Source: Bacillota bacterium
Lineage (GTDB): Bacteria > Bacillota_I > Bacilli_A > ML615J-28 > CAG-698
NCBI GenBank assembly: GCA_023422115.1
Contig: JAEZSA010000046.1
Span: 1 to 7,605 of the forward strand
DNA length: 7,605 nucleotides
Direction: 5' to 3'
Shown: positions 1-6,199 of the stretch, piece by piece
How positions within the stretch are numbered: position 1 is the first letter of the stretch
Layout of the letters: every line of letters starts with the position of its first letter
The notes under the pieces: model-generated
What the model saw: only the letters and a program-made list of their open reading frames with translations
Databases searched by the model: none
Told to the model about the DNA's origin: nothing
Program-made: the position numbers and the translations under genes

Positions 1-593
1 TTATTGGTAAAGATGTAACAGCCAATCCAATGAAAATCAATTTAATGCCCTTTACATTAATTGGTGCAACGACAAGATGTGGTGATATTTCAAGTCCCCT
101 TCGAGATCGTTTTGGAATCGTACATCAATTAAATTATTATAAAACTAATGAATTACAAAGTATTGTAAAACGAACTTCAAAAATCTATAATTTTGAAATT
201 GATGAAGAAAGTTCGTTGGAAATTGCTAAAAGATCACGAGGGACACCAAGAGTTGCTAATCGCTTATTTAAGCGAGTTCGCGATTTTGCTCAGTTTGATG
301 ATCCGAACTGTAAAATGATTCCTTTGAGCATCACCAAATCATCCCTAACAAAATTAGATATTGATGCAGCAGGACTAGATCAGACCGATTATAAATACAT
401 CAATACCATTATTAATCGATTCAATGGAGGACCAGCAGGACTAAATGCCATCGCTGCCTCAATATCAGAAGATCCAACGACTTTAGAAGATGTAACAGAA
501 CCTTATCTTCTTCAAGAAGGATTTATTATTCGTACCCCTCGTGGTAGAGTGGTAACGGATAAAGCATATCGTCATTTAGGAAGAGAAAAATGA
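1..593 (+). CDS. ruvB: RuvB, Holliday-junction branch-migration helicase (3' part, truncated by window edge)
   Basis: RuvB is the hexameric AAA+ motor that, with RuvA, drives branch migration of Holliday junctions in recombinational repair. The open frame enters from the window edge (first full codon at 3), so the internal ATG at 30 is not the start. About 196 residues are visible, against a usual 330-345, so the N-terminal Walker A/B part lies outside. Seen in order are the sensor I stretch FTLIGATTR, the arginine-finger region SSPLRDRFGIV, the sensor II segment RGTPRVANRLFKRVRDFA, and the C-terminal winged helix with GGPAGLNAIAASISEDPTTL and LLQEGFIIRTPRGR. These match the family closely. 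The stop TGA overlaps the queA start (ATGA), which indicates translational coupling. UGA acting as a stop here supports the standard genetic code. ruvA would be expected just upstream, outside the window. Confidence 0.97.
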   Translation, partial: IGKDVTANPMKINLMPFTLIGATTRCGDISSPLRDRFGIVHQLNYYKTNELQSIVKRTSKIYNFEIDEESSLEIAKRSRGTPRVANRLFKRVRDFAQFDDPNCKMIPLSITKSSLTKLDIDAAGLDQTDYKYINTIINRFNGGPAGLNAIAASISEDPTTLEDVTEPYLLQEGFIIRTPRGRVVTDKAYRHLGREK

Positions 594-1609
594 GAGTAGA
601 TGACTTTGATTATTATTTACCAGAAGAATTAATTGCACAAACACCCTTACTCGATCGCAGTAGTTCACGTTTATTAGTGATGGATCGATTTACAGGTCAA
701 TTGAGTCATCATCATTTTTCTGATATTGTGGATATGATTTCTGATAACTCAGTATTGGTATTAAACAATACTAAGGTATTACCTTCTCGTATTTATGGAA
801 AAAAAATAGATACAGAGGCTAATATTGAACTTCTATTATTAAGAGAAAAAGAAGGCTATTGGGAAACTTTGGTAAAACCAGCACGACGAGTAAAAGTAGG
901 AACTAAGATTAATTTTAATCATCTTTTAGAAGCGACGATTATTGAAAAATTTGAAGATGGATTTTGCCATGTGAAGTTTAGTTATGAAGGAATCTTTCTA
1001 GAAAAACTAGAGCGATTGGGTGAAATGCCACTACCCCCTTATATCCACCAAAAACTTCAAGATCAAAATCGCTATCAAACTGTTTATGCAACTACACTAG
1101 GAAGTGCAGCTGCTCCTACAGCAGGATTGCATTTCACCAAAGAATTGTTGGCGAAATTAGAGGAAAAGCATGTTACAATTTGTTATGTTACCCTTCATAT
1201 TGGACTAGGTACCTTCCGTGCTGTAACTAGTGATACTGTAGAAGGACATAAGATGCATAGCGAACATTACTTTATGACACAAGAAGTAGCTAATATCTTA
1301 AATGATGCCAAAGAAAAAGGAAAAACAATCATTAGTGTTGGTACTACTTCAACAAGAACATTAGAATCAATTTATCAGAAATATCATCAATTTGTTGAAG
1401 TAAGTGAAGATACGGATATCTTTATCTACCCAGGTTATCAATTTCTAGCGGTAGATCAATTGATCACCAATTTCCATTTACCAAAATCAACATTAATTAT
1501 GCTTGTGAGTGCTTTTTCTAAATTAGAATATGTGAAAGAAGCTTATCAGGTAGCAATTGATCAGAAGTATCGATTCTTTTCGTTTGGAGATGCCATGTTT
1601 ATTAAATAA
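590..1609 (+). CDS. queA: QueA, S-adenosylmethionine:tRNA ribosyltransferase-isomerase
   Basis: QueA transfers and isomerises the ribosyl group of S-adenosylmethionine onto preQ1 at tRNA position 34, giving epoxyqueuosine; it acts in the cytoplasm after Tgt. The 339-residue length is typical. Family motifs are intact: the N-terminal DFDYYLPEELIAQTPLLDRSSSRLL (first half at residues 5-15), LVLNNTKVLPSR (56-67), GEMPLPPYI (144-152), GSAAAPTAGLHFT (171-183), HIGLGTFRAV (203-212), GTTSTRTLES (251-260), ITNFHLPKSTLIMLVSAF (292-309) and the C-terminal YRFFSFGDAM (327-336). The ATG overlaps the ruvB stop by 4 nt. An AGGA at 578-581, 8 nt upstream, supports this start. tgt follows after 10 bp, so both queuosine genes probably share a transcript with ruvB. 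Identification is near certain. Confidence 0.98.
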   Translation: MRVDDFDYYLPEELIAQTPLLDRSSSRLLVMDRFTGQLSHHHFSDIVDMISDNSVLVLNNTKVLPSRIYGKKIDTEANIELLLLREKEGYWETLVKPARRVKVGTKINFNHLLEATIIEKFEDGFCHVKFSYEGIFLEKLERLGEMPLPPYIHQKLQDQNRYQTVYATTLGSAAAPTAGLHFTKELLAKLEEKHVTICYVTLHIGLGTFRAVTSDTVEGHKMHSEHYFMTQEVANILNDAKEKGKTIISVGTTSTRTLESIYQKYHQFVEVSEDTDIFIYPGYQFLAVDQLITNFHLPKSTLIMLVSAFSKLEYVKEAYQVAIDQKYRFFSFGDAMFIK

Positions 1610-1613
1610 GGAG
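1608..1613 (+). promoter_or_regulatory. Ribosome binding site that fixes the tgt start
   Basis: AAGGAG lies 6 nt before the ATG at 1620 and overlaps the queA stop codon. The frame stays open upstream to an ATG at 1557 inside queA, but that ATG has no comparable site and would add 21 residues unlike the family N-terminus. The ATG at 1620 is therefore preferred. Confidence 0.85.
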
Positions 1614-1619
1614 AAAATA

Positions 1620-2753
1620 ATGGTAATAAAATATAAATTAATCAAAGAGGATTCCCGATCAATGGCACGACTGGGTCAAATAACCACTCCTCACGGAACA
1701 TTTGAAACGCCTGTTTTTATGGCTGTGGGAACTCAAGCAACTGTAAAAACACTAACAAAAGAAGAACTTGAAACGATGGGCTCACAAATCATTTTGGGGA
1801 ATACATACCATTTATGGTGTCAACCAGGCTCTGAATTGATTAGAAGTGCTGGTGGATTACACAAATTCATGAATTGGGATCGTTCCATTTTAACGGATTC
1901 AGGGGGATTTCAAGTGTTTAGTCTAGCAAAACTTCGCGATATCACCGAAGAAGGAGTTACCTTTAAACATCATAAAAATGGGGCTAAATTATTCTTATCA
2001 CCAGAATTATCAATTAAAATTCAAAACGATTTAGGATCTGATATTATGATGTGTTTTGATGAGTGTCCTCCTTATCCATCAACATATGAGTACTTACAAA
2101 AATCAGTTGATCGAACGTTACGTTGGGCAAATCGTTGCCAACAAGCCAACAAGAATAAGACCACGCAAGGATTATTTGGAATTGTTCAAGGAGGAGAATA
2201 CGACGATTTACGAAAACATAGTGCCGAAGAACTGGTGAAGATGAATTTTGATGGCTATTCTATTGGTGGTTTGAGCGTAGGTGAACCAAAAGAAATTCAA
2301 AATAAAGTACTAGAGTTTACCACCCCATTCTTACCGAAAGATAAACCTCGCTATTTAATGGGAGTTGGTTCACCAGGAGCAATTTTAGATGCAGTAGAAC
2401 GTGGAATCGATATGTTTGATTGTGTTTTACCAACTCGTATTGCTCGTCATGGAACTGCGATGACTCACAATGGCCGTGTGGTTATCAAGAACAAAGAATA
2501 TGAAATGGATTTTACTCCACTAGATGATAAATGTGATTGTTATTGCTGTCGTAATTATACCAAAGCTTATTTGCGACACTTATTCAAAGCCAATGAAATG
2601 CTTGGTCAACGATTACTAAGTATTCATAATGTAAATTATTTAATTACACTAACGACAAGAATTCGTCAGGCATTAAAAGAAGATCGCTTTCTAGAATTCA
2701 AAGAAGAAGTTTATCGAGAGTATGGATTATATGACAATGACAAGGACTTTTAA
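1620..2753 (+). CDS. tgt: Tgt, queuine/preQ1 tRNA-guanine transglycosylase
   Basis: Bacterial Tgt exchanges guanine 34 of GUN-anticodon tRNAs (Asp, Asn, His, Tyr) for preQ1, the step before QueA. The protein is 377 residues from ATG 1620, the usual family length. Visible landmarks are TPVFMAVGTQATVKTL (30-45), LTDSGGFQVFSL (91-102, with active-site Asp93), DIMMCFDECPP (141-151), GIVQGG (187-192), YSIGGLSVGEP (213-223), and GIDMFDCVLPTR (262-273), in which Asp267 aligns with the covalent nucleophile. The zinc site is complete: Cys305, Cys307, Cys310 and His336. Nothing is missing, so the enzyme should be active. It lies 10 bp after queA, and the next gene starts one base after its stop. Whether the cell makes preQ1 or salvages it cannot be told from this window. 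Confidence 0.98.
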   Translation: MVIKYKLIKEDSRSMARLGQITTPHGTFETPVFMAVGTQATVKTLTKEELETMGSQIILGNTYHLWCQPGSELIRSAGGLHKFMNWDRSILTDSGGFQVFSLAKLRDITEEGVTFKHHKNGAKLFLSPELSIKIQNDLGSDIMMCFDECPPYPSTYEYLQKSVDRTLRWANRCQQANKNKTTQGLFGIVQGGEYDDLRKHSAEELVKMNFDGYSIGGLSVGEPKEIQNKVLEFTTPFLPKDKPRYLMGVGSPGAILDAVERGIDMFDCVLPTRIARHGTAMTHNGRVVIKNKEYEMDFTPLDDKCDCYCCRNYTKAYLRHLFKANEMLGQRLLSIHNVNYLITLTTRIRQALKEDRFLEFKEEVYREYGLYDNDKDF

Positions 2754-2754
2754 A

Positions 2755-3687
2755 ATGAAAAAGGGATTATTCACTCTATTGTTATTGATGATTGTTCCTC
2801 TTTTATGTGGCTGCTATGGTCTTTTTAATACTGAATTGGTGGCTAATCAAGATGAAGTTTTTTTGACCATTAAAGAAAATTTTGTTGAGTATTTACCTTA
2901 TAAGAAAGAGGATATACCAACTTATACTTTACAGTTCCCAGGGATATCAATTAATACAACATTACAAAGAACAGGGGAAAACGAAGTGATTTTTAGTGGA
3001 AATGATGATTTTGTTGTCAGTGAAGTCATTGCAAAGTTATTAGCAGAATATGAAGCAAAACAACGAATTAGTTATCGCTTACTGACAGAAGAGACACGTA
3101 ACGAAACGCACTTGAATCGTCATACCATAAAGGATGATGGAACCATTAAAAGTGAAAAAGTGTATTTAAAAGTAACGGATGGATTAATAGAGAATAAAAT
3201 TGCTTATATGACTTTAGAAAATGGGTTACAATTAACGATCAATTTTCGTACCTTTGAAGGAACTTATCAAGGAGAGACAAAACGATATTATAGTTGGCAA
3301 TATACCGAAAGTATGCGTCTCATCTTATATTATCCATTAATGATTATAAAGAATAGTAATCAAACAAAAAGTGTTTTAATTGTAGCTTTACCTAATGCTA
3401 TTATTAATAAAATTGAGACTAGATATGAACCAAGCGGATTATTAGAAAAGGATGAGTATCTAGATTCTTCTTATTACACTTATGAATATGCTGATTATGA
3501 TGTACAGACATCAGGATCAAAATATGACAATACTTCACAAGTAATAGCCATTAAAGATTATTACAAACAAAATTTTAATGGAAGAGAGATAGAAGGACGA
3601 TTTTATTATGATTACCTTGGATATCTGTTTCAAGTTACTTTTCAAAAAACTGATTTTACCATCACTTATGTAGAACCCAGCCAGTAA
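2755..3687 (+). CDS. Predicted lipoprotein of unknown function
   Basis: I do not recognise this 310-residue protein. From ATG 2755 it has a classic export signal: MKK, then a hydrophobic core (residues 4-18) and a lipobox-like LCGC with Cys20 as the likely lipidation site. Cys at the -2 position is less usual but tolerated. AAGGA at 2742-2746, 8 nt upstream, supports this start; the frame also opens at 2722, but that would put 11 extra residues before the signal peptide. No other obvious membrane span is seen. The mature part is rich in Tyr, Asp, Glu and Lys, with alternating hydrophobic residues suggesting beta structure, and has a tyrosine-rich stretch at 239-249. It is packed against tgt, suggesting cotranscription, and sits upstream of lgt, whose product would lipidate it. 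A bound, membrane-anchored extracytoplasmic role is inferred; the ligand or partner is unknown. Confidence 0.8.
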   Translation: MKKGLFTLLLLMIVPLLCGCYGLFNTELVANQDEVFLTIKENFVEYLPYKKEDIPTYTLQFPGISINTTLQRTGENEVIFSGNDDFVVSEVIAKLLAEYEAKQRISYRLLTEETRNETHLNRHTIKDDGTIKSEKVYLKVTDGLIENKIAYMTLENGLQLTINFRTFEGTYQGETKRYYSWQYTESMRLILYYPLMIIKNSNQTKSVLIVALPNAIINKIETRYEPSGLLEKDEYLDSSYYTYEYADYDVQTSGSKYDNTSQVIAIKDYYKQNFNGREIEGRFYYDYLGYLFQVTFQKTDFTITYVEPSQ

Positions 3688-3698
3688 TGGCTTTCTTT
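3679..3698 (+). terminator. Possible weak terminator after the lipoprotein gene
   Basis: AGCCA (3679-3683) pairs with TGGCT (3688-3692) around a GTAA tetraloop of GNRA type, followed by a T-rich run. The stem is only 5 bp, so termination would be inefficient at best. The stop codon of the lipoprotein gene lies in the loop. The lgt promoter starts immediately downstream, which fits a transcript boundary here. Confidence 0.4.
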
Positions 3699-3699
3699 A

Positions 3700-3728
3700 T
3701 TGAGTGGTTTAAAAGAATATGATATAAT
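3700..3728 (+). promoter_or_regulatory. Sigma-A-type extended -10 promoter for lgt
   Basis: TTGAGT (3700-3705) and a perfect TATAAT (3723-3728) are separated by 17 bp. TG at 3720-3721 gives an extended -10 (TGATATAAT). Start of transcription is expected near 3735, about 30 nt before the lgt ATG. Confidence 0.8.
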
Positions 3729-3766
3729 AATAACAAAAAAAATTAATGAATTAAGGAGAAAACATT

Positions 3767-4636
3767 ATGTGGATAGATCCAATTGCGTTTGAAATAGGAA
3801 ATTTGGAAGTTCGATGGTATGGTATCTTAATTGTTACTGGTGTTTTAATTGCTTTATTTATGGGTCTCCAAGAAGGAAAGAAGATAGGTCTTGATGAAGA
3901 TTTTATTTATACAGGGCTAATCATTTGCTTGCCACTTGCAATGCTTGGTGCACGATTGTGGTATGTAATCTTCAATTGGGATTCTTTTGATTCTTTTCTT
4001 GAAGTGATTGGATTAAGGGGAGGTTTTTCTGGGCTTGCAATTCAAGGTGGTGTTATCGTTGCCATTATTTTTGTTTTGGTTTATTGTAAGAAAAAGAAAG
4101 TTAGTCCTTATAAATTATTTGACATTTTAGCACCAGGTTTGTTAATTGGTCAAATTGTGGGACGTTGGGGTAATTTTTGCAATCATGAATTGTATGGACA
4201 AATGGTTGAAAATGTTCCTATGTTCCAAAAAATATTTCCAGAATTTATTACCAACAATATGTACATATCGGGTGGATACCTATTGCCAGGTTTGACCGCT
4301 GGTTATTATCATCCTATGTTTTTGTATGAATCAAGTCTAAATTTGATTGGGCTTATTATGATCTTAATTTTACGAAGAAAATCAAAACGATTGGAAAGCG
4401 GAGACTTTTTGGGATTTTACTTGATTTGGTATGGTATTGTTAGGACAATTACCGAATCATTTAGACACGAAGGAGAAGTATTACTAGTAGGAAATATTCG
4501 TGTCAGTGTAGTGATGTCTATTCTTTTCATAGCAGGTGGAATTATATTCTTAATTTTAAAGCGAATGAAAGGCAAAAGAATACTATATCAAGATTTAATA
4601 CTTCCAAACACCAGTAAAAAAAAGAACAAAAAGTAG
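3767..4636 (+). CDS. lgt: Lgt, phosphatidylglycerol-prolipoprotein diacylglyceryl transferase
   Basis: Lgt is the integral membrane enzyme that attaches diacylglycerol from phosphatidylglycerol to the lipobox cysteine of prolipoproteins, the first step of lipoprotein maturation. The 289 residues carry multiple membrane segments (roughly 17-34, 48-68, 90-107, 119-131, 186-202, 213-230 and 246-264), fitting the seven-span fold. The family signature is intact as GRWGNFCNHELYG (132-144), including the Arg133 and Glu141 positions. Other landmarks are the N-terminal VRWYGILI (15-22), HPMFLYES (182-189) and WYGIVRTITESFR (221-233). Where the E. coli enzyme has His103 this protein has Gln93 (AIQGG); Gram-positive homologues also vary there. 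The C-terminal tail is lysine-rich. AAGGAG (3753-3758) lies 8 nt before the ATG. It has its own promoter and follows a lipoprotein gene, a likely substrate. Confidence 0.97.
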   Translation: MWIDPIAFEIGNLEVRWYGILIVTGVLIALFMGLQEGKKIGLDEDFIYTGLIICLPLAMLGARLWYVIFNWDSFDSFLEVIGLRGGFSGLAIQGGVIVAIIFVLVYCKKKKVSPYKLFDILAPGLLIGQIVGRWGNFCNHELYGQMVENVPMFQKIFPEFITNNMYISGGYLLPGLTAGYYHPMFLYESSLNLIGLIMILILRRKSKRLESGDFLGFYLIWYGIVRTITESFRHEGEVLLVGNIRVSVVMSILFIAGGIIFLILKRMKGKRILYQDLILPNTSKKKNKK

Positions 4637-4651
4637 TTTTTTATAAAATAA

Positions 4652-4680
4652 TTGTTATTTTGAAAAATATATGTTAAGAT
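4652..4680 (+). promoter_or_regulatory. Candidate upstream promoter for ftsZ
   Basis: TTGTTA (4652-4657) and TAAGAT (4675-4680) are 17 bp apart, and TG at 4672-4673 gives an extended -10. It is weaker than the proximal site and lies in very AT-rich DNA, so a chance match is possible. If used, the ftsZ leader would be about 100 nt. Confidence 0.4.
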
Positions 4681-4723
4681 TTATGTAATTAGGTTCAAGC
4701 GAAAAAAATATTTTAAAATAGAG

Positions 4724-4752
4724 TTTATTTTTTTAAAAAATAATGTTATAAT
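4724..4752 (+). promoter_or_regulatory. Main predicted ftsZ promoter
   Basis: A perfect TATAAT (4747-4752) is preceded by TG at 4744-4745, making an extended -10 (TGTTATAAT). The -35 is poor (TTTATT, 4724-4729) at 17 bp spacing. Initiation is expected near 4759. A strong GAGGAGGA (4777-4784) lies 5 nt before the ftsZ ATG, indicating high translation. Confidence 0.75.
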
Positions 4753-4788
4753 ATATATGTTAGATACTAGCTACTCGAGGAGGATATT

Positions 4789-5931
4789 ATGAACAGTCAA
4801 GAAACATTTGATGAAAAACCGATAATAAAGGTCATTGGTGTCGGTGGGGGCGGCGGTAATGCGGTTAATAGAATGATTGAAAACGACGTTAAAGGCGTTG
4901 ATTTTGTCGTGATTAATACTGATGCTCAAGTTCTCCGATTATCGAAAGCAGAAACAAGATTACAAATTGGTAAACAATTAACAAAAGGATTGGGTGCTGG
5001 AGCAGATCCAAGTATTGGATTAAAAGCAGCACAAGAAAGTGAAGAAGAAATCAAAGATATAATCCGCGGTAGTGATATGGTATTTATAACTGCTGGTATG
5101 GGTGGTGGAACTGGTACAGGAGCTTCTCCAATAGTAGCTCGTATTGCTAGAGAATTAGGCTGCCTTACAGTGGGTATTGTTACAAAACCTTTCTCATTTG
5201 AAGGAAGAAAAAGATTATCACAAGCTAAAGTAGGATTAGAACAATTAAAACCATATGTAGATACTTTAATTGTTGTGCCCAATGATAAATTATTAAATAT
5301 GACAGATCGTACTACACCATTACTAGAAGCTTTTAAAGAAGTAGACAATGTATTGCGTCGTGGTGTTCAAGGAATTGCTGAAATAGTAACTGTTCCTGGT
5401 TTAATCAATGTTGACTTTGCCGATGTTCGTAATGTTATGAAAGATAAAGGTACTGCTTTAATGGGTATTGGAATTGGTCAAGGTCCAAATCGTGCTGTGG
5501 AAGCTGCTCGTAAAGCTGTTAGAAGTCCATTGCTAGAAATCGATATTAATGGTGCCACTGATGCGATTGTCTTTATTACTAGTAGCGTTAATATTGGTAT
5601 GCAAGAAGTAGTTGATGTTATGGAAGAAATTCGTGGTGCTTCTAATACAGAAATCGATTTAATTTGTGGTACAGGATTTAATGTTGATATTGATGATGAA
5701 CTAATTGTTACTGTTATTGCAACTGGATTTGATTCCCCAAGCAATGGTGAAGATGAAAGTGTGGTATATTTTGGTAAACCATCACTAGATCAAACAAAAA
5801 AAGAAACAATCGTTGGTGAGGATAGTGCACCAGTTGTTGAAAGACCAAAGAGCCCTATTGAAGAGGGGAAAGTAGAACGCGATAAAGCAAATCCAAAATT
5901 ACCTCATTGGTTGAGCAACCGATTTAAATAG
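4789..5931 (+). CDS. ftsZ: FtsZ, tubulin-like cell-division GTPase
   Basis: FtsZ polymerises on GTP into the cytokinetic ring at midcell. The 380-residue protein has a short N-terminal tail, then the GTPase core with the GGGGGNAVNRM loop (19-29), NTDAQ (43-47), the tubulin signature GGGTGTG (105-111), and the T7 synergy loop NVDFADV (207-213), whose Asp209 and Asp212 activate GTP on the adjoining subunit. The second domain runs to about residue 315. A short acidic linker (316-368) of about 50 residues leads to the C-terminal peptide KLPHWLSNRFK (370-380). This resembles but departs from the usual IPTFLRNR form that binds FtsA or other membrane tethers. No ftsA, ftsQ or mur genes lie nearby, so this is not the classical dcw cluster. 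It has its own promoters and a strong terminator and is probably monocistronic. Confidence 0.99.
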   Translation: MNSQETFDEKPIIKVIGVGGGGGNAVNRMIENDVKGVDFVVINTDAQVLRLSKAETRLQIGKQLTKGLGAGADPSIGLKAAQESEEEIKDIIRGSDMVFITAGMGGGTGTGASPIVARIARELGCLTVGIVTKPFSFEGRKRLSQAKVGLEQLKPYVDTLIVVPNDKLLNMTDRTTPLLEAFKEVDNVLRRGVQGIAEIVTVPGLINVDFADVRNVMKDKGTALMGIGIGQGPNRAVEAARKAVRSPLLEIDINGATDAIVFITSSVNIGMQEVVDVMEEIRGASNTEIDLICGTGFNVDIDDELIVTVIATGFDSPSNGEDESVVYFGKPSLDQTKKETIVGEDSAPVVERPKSPIEEGKVERDKANPKLPHWLSNRFK

Positions 5932-5935
5932 AAAT

Positions 5936-5958
5936 AAGCGCATAAATGCGCTTTTTTT
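5936..5958 (+). terminator. Rho-independent terminator of ftsZ
   Basis: AAGCGCA (5936-5942) pairs with TGCGCTT (5947-5953) around a TAAA loop, followed by an unbroken T run to 5958. It begins 5 nt after the ftsZ stop. This is a strong canonical terminator. Confidence 0.95.
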
Positions 5959-5970
5959 GTTTATAAAATT

Positions 5971-5994
5971 AAAAAAACTCGACAAATAGTCGAG
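5971..5994 (-). terminator. Rho-independent terminator for the minus-strand small ORF
   Basis: Read on the minus strand, CTCGAC (complement of 5994-5989) pairs with GTCGAG (complement of 5983-5978) around a 5-nt loop, followed by seven T (complement of 5977-5971). The six flanking T before the stem could also pair with A on the opposite side. It lies 16 nt past the stop of the small minus-strand ORF, which argues that this ORF is transcribed. Confidence 0.85.
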
Positions 5995-6019
5995 AAAAAA
6001 GTGATATCATTACTTTTTT
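5995..6019. terminator. A/T-rich hairpin overlapping the small ORF stop, possibly bidirectional
   Basis: Six A (5995-6000) plus GTGAT (6001-6005) pair with ATTAC (6009-6013) plus six T (6014-6019), giving an 11-bp stem with one G-T pair on the + strand and a 3-nt loop. On either strand the 3' arm is T-rich, so it could assist termination in both directions between convergent genes. It is weaker than its two neighbours because most pairs are A-T. Confidence 0.5.
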
Positions 6020-6147
6020 TGTGTTGGTTTTTGTTTTGACTTGTCGCTTGTTGCAACGGTTTTAGGTTTCTCTGTTACAGGAGATTCTTTTTCAATCTTT
6101 ACAGCAGTTTGAGCAGGTTTTTTAAAATCTTTTTTATTGTCTTTCAT
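6010..6147 (-). CDS. Small lysine-rich hypothetical protein (45 aa)
   Basis: This short ORF starts at ATG 6147 on the minus strand and ends at TAA 6010. The 45-residue product begins MKDNKKDFKK and ends KPTQKK. It has 14 lysines, 5 threonines, 4 prolines, 6 acidic residues, and no Cys, Trp or Tyr; net charge is about +8. It is very probably disordered and soluble, with no signal peptide or membrane span. Support for a real gene is in its signals: AAGGAGGG (complement of 6155-6162) lies 7 nt before the ATG, a good promoter lies 25 nt further up, and a strong terminator follows the stop. I do not recognise a family. Binding to nucleic acid or another polyanion would fit the charge but is only inference. 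It is convergent with ftsZ. Confidence 0.75.
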   Translation of the reverse strand: MKDNKKDFKKPAQTAVKIEKESPVTEKPKTVATSDKSKQKPTQKK

Positions 6148-6171
6148 AAAAATGCCCTCCTTGCATCATCT

Positions 6172-6199
6172 AGTATACACCCGAAAAAAGGTTTGTAAA
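6172..6199 (-). promoter_or_regulatory. Sigma-A-type promoter for the small minus-strand ORF
   Basis: On the minus strand, TTTACA (complement of 6199-6194) and TATACT (complement of 6177-6172) are 16 bp apart. Both hexamers match consensus at five of six positions. Initiation is expected near 6165, leaving a leader of about 18 nt that contains the ribosome binding site. Confidence 0.75.

Noticed and set aside
1557..1619. N-terminal extension of tgt by 21 codons
   Set aside because: It overlaps the end of queA, lacks a ribosome binding site and does not resemble the Tgt N-terminus; ATG 1620 with AAGGAG is better.
2056..2238. 60-codon + strand ORF in another frame inside tgt
   Set aside because: It lies wholly within tgt, whose frame is conserved across the zinc and catalytic motifs; no start signals were seen.
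2722..2754. Earlier start for the lipoprotein, overlapping tgt
   Set aside because: It would place 11 residues ahead of the MKK signal peptide; ATG 2755 has a ribosome binding site at correct spacing.
4625..4645. Possible A/T hairpin as an lgt terminator
   Set aside because: The stem would be only five A-T pairs; lgt transcription may simply continue into ftsZ.
4926..5348. 140-codon minus-strand ORF inside ftsZ
   Set aside because: It lies antisense within highly conserved ftsZ codons, has no plausible start signals, and its Ser/Pro/Ile-rich translation mirrors the Gly-rich FtsZ sequence.
5478..5744. 88-codon minus-strand ORF inside ftsZ
   Set aside because: This is another antisense shadow of ftsZ with low-complexity translation and no independent promoter or ribosome binding site.
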